DNA from: a virus
Virus record (IMG/VR): IMGVR_UViG_3300046011_009924
Location: 1 to 21,151 of that record
Reading direction: 5' to 3' (one strand)
Length of the DNA stretch: 21,151 nt
The position numbers and the translations under genes are program-made. The notes under the pieces were generated by a model. The model worked only from the letters and a program-made list of their open reading frames with translations. It searched no databases and was not told the origin of the DNA. Of this stretch, positions 7,006-13,209 are shown in pieces. Position 1 is the first letter of the stretch. The number at the start of each line of letters is the position of its first letter.

Positions 7006-8328
7006 ATGACAATACAAGATTTATATACTCAATACTTAGATGGTAAGGTAACTAAACAAAAATTTCTTTATGAAGCTCGTAGAGATCAAAATCTTACTAT
7101 GATATCTCCTAACAACTCATTTGATGATGTTGTTAAGATATTAAAAAACAAATCAATAATTTCTGAAAAAGCTCATAAAGAGGCTAAACAAGCAGAAGGT
7201 AAGCAAGATGTAGAAATTATAGCTAAAACTATTGATATGGTTAACCCATATGAGTATGCTAATGGTATGGATTATGAATTGGGAATCATAGATATACCTG
7301 CGCCTGATGGAGATTTAGATGAAGGTAATGTACTTAGAGCACAGAAAAAAGTACTAGCTAATCTTACTAAAAATCCTTCATACTATACTGAAAAATTATA
7401 TGGTAGAGTTAAATTTGATGGTGATAAAACTGTTGAAATTAATAAAAAATCAATTGACGCTATTGGTAAAGGTAAGAAAAATATAATTAGAGAAGGAATA
7501 GTAGATACAAAAACTCTTAAAAACGTAAAGCTTAAAAACGGTAAGGTTTATAAAAATGTTAGATTTCATATGTCAAATGATCCTAACTCCTTTGTAACTT
7601 CTGATGGAGGTTATATGATAAATCAAGAGATAGCAAACGTAGTTGATGCTAATCAAGAACTTAAAGAAAATTATACTCCATTTACTATAAATGAAGAGCA
7701 AGAAGCCATACTTCAAAGATATGCTGAAGCTACAGGTATACCATTAGACAATTTAAAAAATATGGTTGCTGAAGCTAGAGCAAAAAAAGCTAAAAAAGAT
7801 TATGATGGAGATGGTAAAATAGAATCATCTGAAGAAGAATATAAAGGCTCTCGTGATAAAGCTATAAAAGGTGTAAAAGAACATGGGCAATACTATGATA
7901 GAGTATCTAAAGTTATTGGTGATTCATCTCCTATAAATGAAGAGTGTGGTGATTGTAAAAGAGGTGATGACTTAGATTTAGGTCATCAAGATAATGAACC
8001 ACGTATGATTAAAGGTGAGTTATATCAAATAGCTAAACAAGCTACTGAATTATATAAAATGATTGATGCTGTAGATAATATGGGAGAAGTTGATTTTCCT
8101 CATTGGTGGCAAGCAAAAATTGTTTTAGCTAAAAATTATTTACAAGGATCTAAAGACTATTTAGAAAGTGCTTTAGCAGTAGGTAATGAAGAAGGAGAAA
8201 TGGAAGAAGCTATTGCTTTAAAAGATAAAGCAGGTAATACACAATATGCTAAAGATTCAACTGAAGCATCAAACATAGAAAGAGCAGCTAAAACTAAAGG
8301 TGTAATCTTAACTAAAATGAACGTATAA
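7006..8328 (+). CDS. conserved head-region protein with EF-hand-like loop, possible prohead core protein
   Basis: This 440-residue hydrophilic protein resembles conserved hypotheticals of T4-like environmental phages. Residues 1-55 (IQDLYTQYLDGKVTKQKFLYEARRD region) are a recognisable N-terminal module. Residues 265-276 are DYDGDGKIESSE, a complete EF-hand-type Ca-binding loop pattern (D1, D3, D5, G6, I8, E12), followed by EEYKGSRDKAIK. A CGDC pair (314-317) precedes a third module at about 327-390 (GHQDNEPRMIKGEL, then EVDFPHWWQAKIVLAKNYL). The C-terminus (DKAGNTQYAKDSTEASNIER region) is a further conserved-looking segment. The stop overlaps the protease start by one base (TAATG), so expression is coupled to gp21. 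A role as an internal core component cleaved by gp21 is inferred from location. No enzyme motif is visible. Confidence 0.82.
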   Translation: MTIQDLYTQYLDGKVTKQKFLYEARRDQNLTMISPNNSFDDVVKILKNKSIISEKAHKEAKQAEGKQDVEIIAKTIDMVNPYEYANGMDYELGIIDIPAPDGDLDEGNVLRAQKKVLANLTKNPSYYTEKLYGRVKFDGDKTVEINKKSIDAIGKGKKNIIREGIVDTKTLKNVKLKNGKVYKNVRFHMSNDPNSFVTSDGGYMINQEIANVVDANQELKENYTPFTINEEQEAILQRYAEATGIPLDNLKNMVAEARAKKAKKDYDGDGKIESSEEEYKGSRDKAIKGVKEHGQYYDRVSKVIGDSSPINEECGDCKRGDDLDLGHQDNEPRMIKGELYQIAKQATELYKMIDAVDNMGEVDFPHWWQAKIVLAKNYLQGSKDYLESALAVGNEEGEMEEAIALKDKAGNTQYAKDSTEASNIERAAKTKGVILTKMNV

Positions 8329-8951
8329 TGAGTAAATCATTATTAATAGAATACGCCTTATTTACACCTAAATCTGCAGTATTAACTGAGGGTAAAGGTG
8401 ATAGAAACTTAATGGTTGAAGGTGTTATTCAAAGAGCTGATGCCAAAAATCAAAATGGTCGAGTTTACCCTAAAACTATTCTAGAACGTGAAGTTGAAAA
8501 ATACATTGATGGCCCTGTAGCTGAAAATAGAGCATTAGGTGAATTAGATCACCCTGAATCAATGGTAATCAACTTAAAAAATGTATCTCATAATATTAAA
8601 AAATTATGGTGGAATGGAGATGATTTAATGGGTAAAGTAGAAGTATTACCAACACCTTCAGGTAACATCTTAAAAGAATTATTCTTAAATAAAATTACAG
8701 TAGGAATTTCTTCTCGTGGTATGGGTTCAGTTCAACCATTAGGAGAAGGTACAGTTGAAGTACAAGACGATTTCGAACTATTAGCCTGGGACTTTGTAAG
8801 TACCCCATCTACACAAGGTGCCTTTATGAGACCTGTTGGTTTATCTGAAAGTTATAATCCTAATACTATTGAGGTTTCTAAGTATGCTAAAATAAATACT
8901 TTAATATCTGATATAATTTGCAGTCAATCAGGTGTATGTTGTATTAGATAA
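8328..8951 (+). CDS. 21: prohead core protease, T4 gp21-like
   Basis: This serine protease of the herpesvirus-assemblin/T4 gp21 fold cleaves scaffold and capsid precursors inside the prohead and then itself, making room for DNA. The 207 residues match the 212 of T4 gp21. Conserved features are QRADAKNQNGRVYPKTIL (35-52), GELDHPES (71-78) with catalytic His75, VGISSRGMG (125-133) with the serine pair S128/S129, and LLAWDFVSTPS (151-161). The order of His then Ser and the GISSRG context are diagnostic. The C-terminal tail is odd: after residue 190 it becomes hydrophobic with three cysteines (SDIICSQSGVCCIR). It overlaps the upstream gene by one base and is followed by a strong terminator, so it ends an operon. 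Confidence 0.93.
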   Translation: MSKSLLIEYALFTPKSAVLTEGKGDRNLMVEGVIQRADAKNQNGRVYPKTILEREVEKYIDGPVAENRALGELDHPESMVINLKNVSHNIKKLWWNGDDLMGKVEVLPTPSGNILKELFLNKITVGISSRGMGSVQPLGEGTVEVQDDFELLAWDFVSTPSTQGAFMRPVGLSESYNPNTIEVSKYAKINTLISDIICSQSGVCCIR

Positions 8952-8990
8952 AAATACTCTCCCAATTTTACAAGTCTATTGTAAAAGACT

Positions 8991-9020
8991 AACGCACTCC
9001 TTAAAAAGAGTGCGTTTTTT
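8991..9020 (+). terminator. rho-independent terminator after protease gene
   Basis: A 9-bp perfect stem AACGCACTC/GAGTGCGTT (8991-8999 and 9008-9016) has an 8-nt loop and runs into a T tract ending about 9020. It lies 39 nt after the gp21 stop and separates the portal-protease operon from scaffold and capsid. Confidence 0.92.
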
Positions 9021-9137
9021 ATCTCCCTGTACATATTTATGAATGTCTTATGATAGATTATCCTAATATAATCTCCCTCGCAATAAAAAATTCTATATTA
9101 CTTCTCAATAAGTAATCACAAACAATCACAAATTATT
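9021..9137 (+). promoter_or_regulatory. structured 5' leader of scaffold/capsid transcript with TATTTAT box
   Basis: This is the longest leader in the window. TATTTATG at 9034-9041 is a one-mismatch copy of the TATTTATA element. Two hairpins follow, each with a 7-bp stem and 6-nt loop: AGATTAT/ATAATCT (9055-9074) and ATTACTT/AAGTAAT (9097-9116). ATCTCCCT occurs at 9021-9028 and 9071-9078, and AATCACAAA repeats at 9114-9122 and 9124-9132, just before the ATG. It may stabilise or tune the most abundant late mRNA. The structure is read from sequence; the function is inferred. Confidence 0.5.
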
Positions 9138-10100
9138 ATGGCAAACGAAAACACTAAAATCTTTAGTGAAGCAATCGCTGAAGCAAAAGCTATTAGAGAA
9201 ACCGCTATGGCTAACGCAAAACTTGCTCTTGAAGAAGCTTTCACTCCTCGTATTCAAGAAATGATGAATAATAGATTAGCATCATTATCTGAAGAAGAAG
9301 AAATGGACGAAGAATTTAAAAAATCAAATGGTGCTTCACCCGATGATCAAATGGATGAAATTTCATTAGAAGAATTATTAGCTGAACTTGAAGGTCTTGA
9401 AGAAAGCAGCTATTCAGAAAAAGATGGATATGTTGATCCTGGAGTAAATGACCCTTACATGGAAGAAAACGAAATTTTTGAAGTTGAAGATGACGACACA
9501 GTAGCTGAAATTACAGTTGATGATTTAAAAGATATCATCAGAGATGTAGTAGCAGATCTATTAGGTGGTCCAGAAGAAGAAGAAATAGCAGATGAAGAAG
9601 AAATGGCAGGTGAAGAAGAAGAAGCTGAAAACAGTGAAATGGAAGATGAATTAAGTTTAGAAGAAATTTTAGCTGAACTTGATTTAGATGAAACTTACGC
9701 ATATGACGATGTCCCTGAAGATAATCCAGATGATATTGAAGATGATAAAGAACTTGAAGAAGCTATGTCAACTATCGCTCAACTACGTTCTGAATTAAAT
9801 GAAGTTAATCTTCTAAATGCAAAATTACTTTACGTTAACAAGTTGTTCAAATCTAAAAACTTAACAGAAGCTCAAAAAGTAAAAGTTATTAATGCTTTTG
9901 ATAGAGCTGAAACTGTAAAAGAAACTAAGAACATTTTTGAAACGTTACAAGAATCATTAACAGCTACTCAAGCTAAAAAGAATCCAATTAAAGAATCTCT
10001 TTCATTTGCTTCTAAACCAGCGGGTGTTGCTGATAGAAAACCAATCGTTGAAAACAACGATTTTGTAGCAAGAATGCAAAAACTTGCTGGAATTATTTAA
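9138..10100 (+). CDS. 22: prohead core scaffold protein, T4 gp22-like
   Basis: This is the major scaffold around which the capsid shell assembles, later degraded by gp21. The protein is 320 residues and extremely acidic in the middle (Glu/Asp runs at 50-60, 113-121, 145-173 and 190-208), as expected for T4-type scaffolds. The N-terminus (SEAIAEAKAIRETAMANAKL, then EEAFTPRIQEMM) and C-terminus (NNDFVARMQKLAGI) match scaffolds of environmental T4-like phages. Residues 210-275 form the conserved Leu-rich coiled coil (LRSELNEVNLLNAKLLYVNK, then AQKVKVINAFDRAETVKETK). Two near-copies of SLEE(L/I)LAEL, at 76-84 and 173-181, sit in the acidic region. The gene lies between gp21 and gp23, as in T4. 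It has its own terminator-isolated, structured leader and probably shares its mRNA with the capsid gene. Confidence 0.9.
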   Translation: MANENTKIFSEAIAEAKAIRETAMANAKLALEEAFTPRIQEMMNNRLASLSEEEEMDEEFKKSNGASPDDQMDEISLEELLAELEGLEESSYSEKDGYVDPGVNDPYMEENEIFEVEDDDTVAEITVDDLKDIIRDVVADLLGGPEEEEIADEEEMAGEEEEAENSEMEDELSLEEILAELDLDETYAYDDVPEDNPDDIEDDKELEEAMSTIAQLRSELNEVNLLNAKLLYVNKLFKSKNLTEAQKVKVINAFDRAETVKETKNIFETLQESLTATQAKKNPIKESLSFASKPAGVADRKPIVENNDFVARMQKLAGII

Positions 10101-10137
10101 AAAATTAAAAACAACAAAAAATTAAAAAATTAAAAAC
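10101..10137 (+). promoter_or_regulatory. A-rich translation leader of major capsid gene
   Basis: The 37-nt gap before the capsid ATG is almost entirely A and T with repeated AATTAAAAA blocks and no Shine-Dalgarno sequence or TATTTATA. In Bacteroidota, A-rich upstream regions favour strong initiation, which would suit the most abundant virion protein. The effect is inferred. Confidence 0.4.
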
Positions 10138-11820
10138 ATGTCAAATTTAGTAAATTCACTATTAGAGACTGCTAACCCATATACATCTATTCAAAAAGAT
10201 GCAGCTAGACTAGCTGGAAAATGGGGTAAGTCAGGTCTTTTAGAAGGTATTTCTAATGAAACTGATAAGTCTAACATGGCTATCATCTTAGAAAACCAAG
10301 CAAAACAATTAGTAGTAGAGTCTTCAAACACAGGTACTGGAGCATCTTTTACTGCAGGAACAGGTGAGCAATATGCTGCTGTAGCGTTACCATTAGTACG
10401 TAAAGTATTTGGTCAATTAGCCGCTAAAGAATTCGTTTCTGTTCAACCAATGAGCTTACCAGCTGGTTTGGTATTCTTCTTAGATTTCCAATATGGAACT
10501 AACATAGAACCATTTTCAACTGCAGCAGGTACTAACTCAATGTACGGTAACAACTCAGCTAACTTCGGTAACGAAAGAGCAGGTGGTTTATATGGTGCTG
10601 GTAGATTTGGATACTCATCTAACCAATTTTCAGGTTCACACGTTTCTGGTACCCTTTTACAAGCTGCCGCGACAAAAGCAACTTTAACAGCTACTACAGC
10701 TTCATGGGCTGATATTTATTTTGATGCTGATTTATCTGCTTCTCAAGCTGCTGGTTTAATTAAAGCTTTAACTTTACCAACTTCAAGTATTACAAGTTGT
10801 GATGTAAACGCTATCCGTGCTTTTGCGGTAAGTGGTTCAGGATCATTTACTACAGCTAAACAATTACCACAATTTACTCAATTAAACTTAGTACCAGGTA
10901 ACATTACTTACTTCTTTACAGCTTCAACTGCTGAGGTAGTAGCTGCGCTTTCTGGTTTAACTACTGTATTCTATAGTAAACAAACTGCTGATAATGCAAG
11001 AGGTGACTTCGAAGATGCATCAGGTGCTGGATATCCAAACGCTGAATCTCAAACTGCAATTGTTATCCCAGAAATTAATGTTCAAATGAGATCAGAAGCT
11101 ATTGTTGCTAAAACACGTAAGTTAAAAGCTCAATGGACCCCAGAGTTCTCTCAAGATTTAAATGCATTCCATTCACTTGATGCTGAAGCTGAATTAACTT
11201 CTATCTTATCAGAGTATATCTCATTAGAGATTGATCTTGAAATTTTAGATATGTTAATCCAAAACGTTCCAGCTAACCAAGTTGAATTTTGGTCTGCAAA
11301 AGTAGGTACAGCTGTTGCAAACGGTGCTGTTACAACTAACACAGCAGGTGTTTATTACACTCAAATGTCTTGGTTCCAAACTTTAGGAATTAAATTACAA
11401 AAGATTTCTAACATTATTCACCAAAGAACTTTAAGAGGTGGTGCTAACTTTATGGTAGTATCTCCAACAGTTGCTACAGTATTAGAATCAATCCCAGGAT
11501 TTGCTGCTGATACAGATGGCGATGCAGCTAAAATGAACTATGCATTTGGTGTTCAGAAAATTGGTTCATTAAATTCTAGATACAAAGTTTACAAAAACCC
11601 TTACATGTTAGAAAACACTATCTTGTTAGGATTTAGAGGTAACCAATTCTTAGAATCAGGTGCAGTTTATGCTCCATATGTTCCACTTATCATGACTCCA
11701 TTAGTATACGATCCAAATACTTTCACTCCTCGCAAGGGGATAATGACAAGATATGCTAAGAAAATGGTACGTCCGGAATTTTACGGAAAAGTAATGGTAT
11801 TAGATACCAACCTTATCTAA
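10138..11820 (+). CDS. 23: major capsid protein precursor, T4 gp23-like
   Basis: This protein forms the hexamers of the head shell. At 560 residues it is a little longer than T4 gp23 (521). An N-terminal propeptide of about 60 residues contains LENQAKQLVVE (51-61), corresponding to the T4 region just before gp21 cleavage. Cleavage after an acidic site such as E52 or E61 is likely but unproven. The HK97-fold core is recognisable: RKVFGQLAAKEFVSVQPMSL with PAGLVFFLDFQYGT (88-121), then the family-typical AIVAKTRKLKAQWTPEFSQD (321-340) and LDAEAELTSILSEYISLEID (347-366). Residues ~135-305 form a Gly/Ser/Thr-rich insertion region, variable in the family. The C-terminus ends FYGKVMVLDTNLI. A strong terminator follows 24 nt after the stop. 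The gene lies directly downstream of the scaffold gene, as in T4. Confidence 0.97.
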   Translation: MSNLVNSLLETANPYTSIQKDAARLAGKWGKSGLLEGISNETDKSNMAIILENQAKQLVVESSNTGTGASFTAGTGEQYAAVALPLVRKVFGQLAAKEFVSVQPMSLPAGLVFFLDFQYGTNIEPFSTAAGTNSMYGNNSANFGNERAGGLYGAGRFGYSSNQFSGSHVSGTLLQAAATKATLTATTASWADIYFDADLSASQAAGLIKALTLPTSSITSCDVNAIRAFAVSGSGSFTTAKQLPQFTQLNLVPGNITYFFTASTAEVVAALSGLTTVFYSKQTADNARGDFEDASGAGYPNAESQTAIVIPEINVQMRSEAIVAKTRKLKAQWTPEFSQDLNAFHSLDAEAELTSILSEYISLEIDLEILDMLIQNVPANQVEFWSAKVGTAVANGAVTTNTAGVYYTQMSWFQTLGIKLQKISNIIHQRTLRGGANFMVVSPTVATVLESIPGFAADTDGDAAKMNYAFGVQKIGSLNSRYKVYKNPYMLENTILLGFRGNQFLESGAVYAPYVPLIMTPLVYDPNTFTPRKGIMTRYAKKMVRPEFYGKVMVLDTNLI

Positions 11821-11844
11821 GAATATCTTAAATAATTAAGAAAG

Positions 11845-11872
11845 TGCCTAGCAAAAGCTAGGCATTTTTTTT
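11845..11872 (+). terminator. rho-independent terminator after major capsid gene
   Basis: The stem TGCCTAGC/GCTAGGCA (11845-11852 and 11857-11864) has an AAAA loop and is followed by eight T residues. Its 7-bp core GCCTAGC/GCTAGGC is identical to the terminator after the second HNH gene. Confidence 0.95.
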
Positions 11873-11914
11873 ACATTAAATTAAAACAGATATAATACCT
11901 TTTCTTTTTTTTTA

Positions 11915-11922
11915 TATTTATA
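11915..11922 (+). promoter_or_regulatory. TATTTATA element upstream of second HNH gene
   Basis: This exact copy lies 21 nt before ATG 11944, after a T-rich tract. The following bases (TATTTATATTAAATAATAA, then TTATG) match the leader of the gp13-like gene at 13188-13212 except for one extra A there. Confidence 0.5.
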
Positions 11923-11943
11923 TTAAATAATAATTATGAAAAT

Positions 11944-12447
11944 ATGATTTGTACTATATGCAATATTTCTAAATCATTAGAAAATTTTTATGATTCTTCT
12001 AAACATAAAAATGGTAAGTTACAAGGATGTAAAGAATGTAGAAAAGTTAAAGAACGTTCTAAATACACAGGTGATTATCATAAAATCCGTCTTCAAAATT
12101 TAACTCTTGAACAAAAATTACAACGTACCCAACAATTAACTGAGAATGCTAGGAAGCGTAGAAAAGATCCTAAAACTAGATTAAAAGAATCTCTTAGAGC
12201 TAGAATTTATAATAGTATGAAAGATAATAAGGATCGTAGTACTTTAGAATATTTAGGATGTTCAATAGATCAATATAAAATACATTTAGAATTTCAATTT
12301 ACATTAAAAATGAATTGGGATAATTGGGGAATATATTGGGAAATTGATCATATAATACCATTAAGTAAAGGAGGGACTTTTCACTTTACTAATACCCAAC
12401 CACTTACTATTACTAATAATAGAAGAAAATCAAATAAGATAGCCTAG
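11944..12447 (+). CDS. HNH endonuclease with N-terminal zinc-binding motif, probable homing endonuclease
   Basis: This 167-residue protein probably cuts DNA and mobilises itself next to the capsid gene. Two CxxC pairs (C3/C6 and C29/C32) form a likely zinc finger at the N-terminus. The middle is basic (ENARKRRKDPKTRLKESLRA). A typical phage HNH linker (STLEYLGCSIDQYKIHLEFQ, 99-118) leads into the catalytic block WEIDHIIPLS (D135, H136), with FTNTQPL (N150) and TNNRRK (N159). The family matches the HNH protein near the window start. ATG 11944 is the first usable start, because ATG 11936 opens a three-codon frame that stops at once. The stop codon lies inside the terminator stem that follows. 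The gene interrupts the expected gp23-to-phoH spacing and carries its own element and terminator, so it looks like an inserted cassette. Confidence 0.88.
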   Translation: MICTICNISKSLENFYDSSKHKNGKLQGCKECRKVKERSKYTGDYHKIRLQNLTLEQKLQRTQQLTENARKRRKDPKTRLKESLRARIYNSMKDNKDRSTLEYLGCSIDQYKIHLEFQFTLKMNWDNWGIYWEIDHIIPLSKGGTFHFTNTQPLTITNNRRKSNKIA

Positions 12448-12466
12448 CGAAAGCTAGGCTTTTTTT
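12441..12466 (+). terminator. rho-independent terminator overlapping end of HNH gene
   Basis: The stem AGCCTAGC/GCTAGGCT (12441-12448 and 12453-12460) has a GAAA tetraloop and a T tract to 12466. The TAG stop (12445-12447) lies within the left arm. The stem core is identical to that of the capsid-gene terminator. Confidence 0.94.
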
Positions 12467-12470
12467 ATCA

Positions 12471-12478
12471 TATTTATA
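12471..12478 (+). promoter_or_regulatory. TATTTATA element upstream of phoH
   Basis: This exact copy lies immediately after the HNH terminator T tract and 20 nt before ATG 12499. Because a terminator directly precedes it, phoH most likely needs a promoter here. This is one of the better contextual arguments that the element is a promoter. Confidence 0.6.
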
Positions 12479-12498
12479 CTAAACTAAACGTTACTAAT

Positions 12499-13185
12499 AT
12501 GGCATCAAATCATCACACTGATGAGGTTTTTACTCAAAAAAGAAAACCTAAAAACCCAATTAAGTTCAACCTACAACTTAATGAAGAACAAAAACAAGCA
12601 AAAGCCCTTATTATTGAAAATCCAGTAGTCGTTTTAAAAGGAATGGCAGGTTCAGGAAAAACTTTAGTAGCTGTACAAGCAGCATTAGATATGCTATTTA
12701 GTAGAGAAGTTGAAAAAATTATTATAACTCGACCTACTGTAGCTAAAGAAGAATTAGGATTTCTACCAGGCGATCTTAAAGAAAAGATGGATCCTTGGTT
12801 AGCACCAATATATCATAACTTATACATGTTATATGGTAAGGATAAAATTGAAAAAGAATTAGAATATGGCAATATTGAAATTGTACCCTTTGCATTTATG
12901 AGGGGAAGAACATTTGTTAATTCATTTGTAATTGTAGATGAGGCACAAAACGTGACTCATGATCAAATGGAGACTGTATTAGGACGTTTAGGAAAAGGAT
13001 CTAAAATGGTGGTATGTGGAGATTTAGCTCAAATTGATCTTAAAGTAAAAAAAGAAACAGGATTTTCATTTTTAACTAGAGTTGAAGAGCAAGTGAAAGG
13101 ATTTAGAGTATTCGCATTGCAAGCTAATCATAGACATGATATTGTTGCGCCTATTTTAAAAGTATACCAAGACTTTAGAGATTAA
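12499..13185 (+). CDS. phoH: PhoH-family P-loop ATPase
   Basis: This 228-residue protein is a PhoH-like NTPase, a family widespread in marine and other environmental phages. Its role in infection is unsettled; proposals include phosphate stress and RNA metabolism. Walker A is GMAGSGKT (48-55), ITRPTVAKEELGFLPGDL (76-93) is the family's conserved arginine-containing region, Walker B is VIVDEAQN (144-151), and GDLAQID (174-180) plus ANHRHDIVAPIL (209-220) complete the helicase-like core. There is no N-terminal PIN domain, so it is the short cytoplasmic type. It sits between the capsid and neck genes with its own TATTTATA element, downstream of the HNH cassette terminator. Within a late structural block, its expression is probably late. 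Confidence 0.95.
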   Translation: MASNHHTDEVFTQKRKPKNPIKFNLQLNEEQKQAKALIIENPVVVLKGMAGSGKTLVAVQAALDMLFSREVEKIIITRPTVAKEELGFLPGDLKEKMDPWLAPIYHNLYMLYGKDKIEKELEYGNIEIVPFAFMRGRTFVNSFVIVDEAQNVTHDQMETVLGRLGKGSKMVVCGDLAQIDLKVKKETGFSFLTRVEEQVKGFRVFALQANHRHDIVAPILKVYQDFRD

Positions 13186-13187
13186 AA

Positions 13188-13195
13188 TATTTATA
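13188..13195 (+). promoter_or_regulatory. TATTTATA element upstream of neck genes
   Basis: This exact copy begins 3 nt after the phoH stop and ends 14 nt before ATG 13210. It is the last exact copy in the window. The tightly spaced genes from gp13 to the first fibre follow without another, so they may form one long unit. Confidence 0.5.
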
Positions 13196-13209
13196 TTAAA
13201 TAATAAATT

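Noticed and set aside
8974-8990. short inverted repeat AGTCT/AGACT before the gp21 terminator
   Set aside because: The stem is only 5 bp, A/T-rich and has no T tract. The adjacent 9-bp terminator explains the region better.
11151-11342. 63-codon frame on the - strand inside the capsid gene
   Set aside because: It is fully covered by the strongly supported gp23-like gene on the + strand and has no recognisable protein features.
58-13195. reading TATTTATA as the T4 late box TATAAATA on the - strand
   Set aside because: The reverse complement is exactly TATAAATA, but there are no - strand genes for it to serve and the copies track + strand starts. Antisense late transcription is possible but is the less economical reading.
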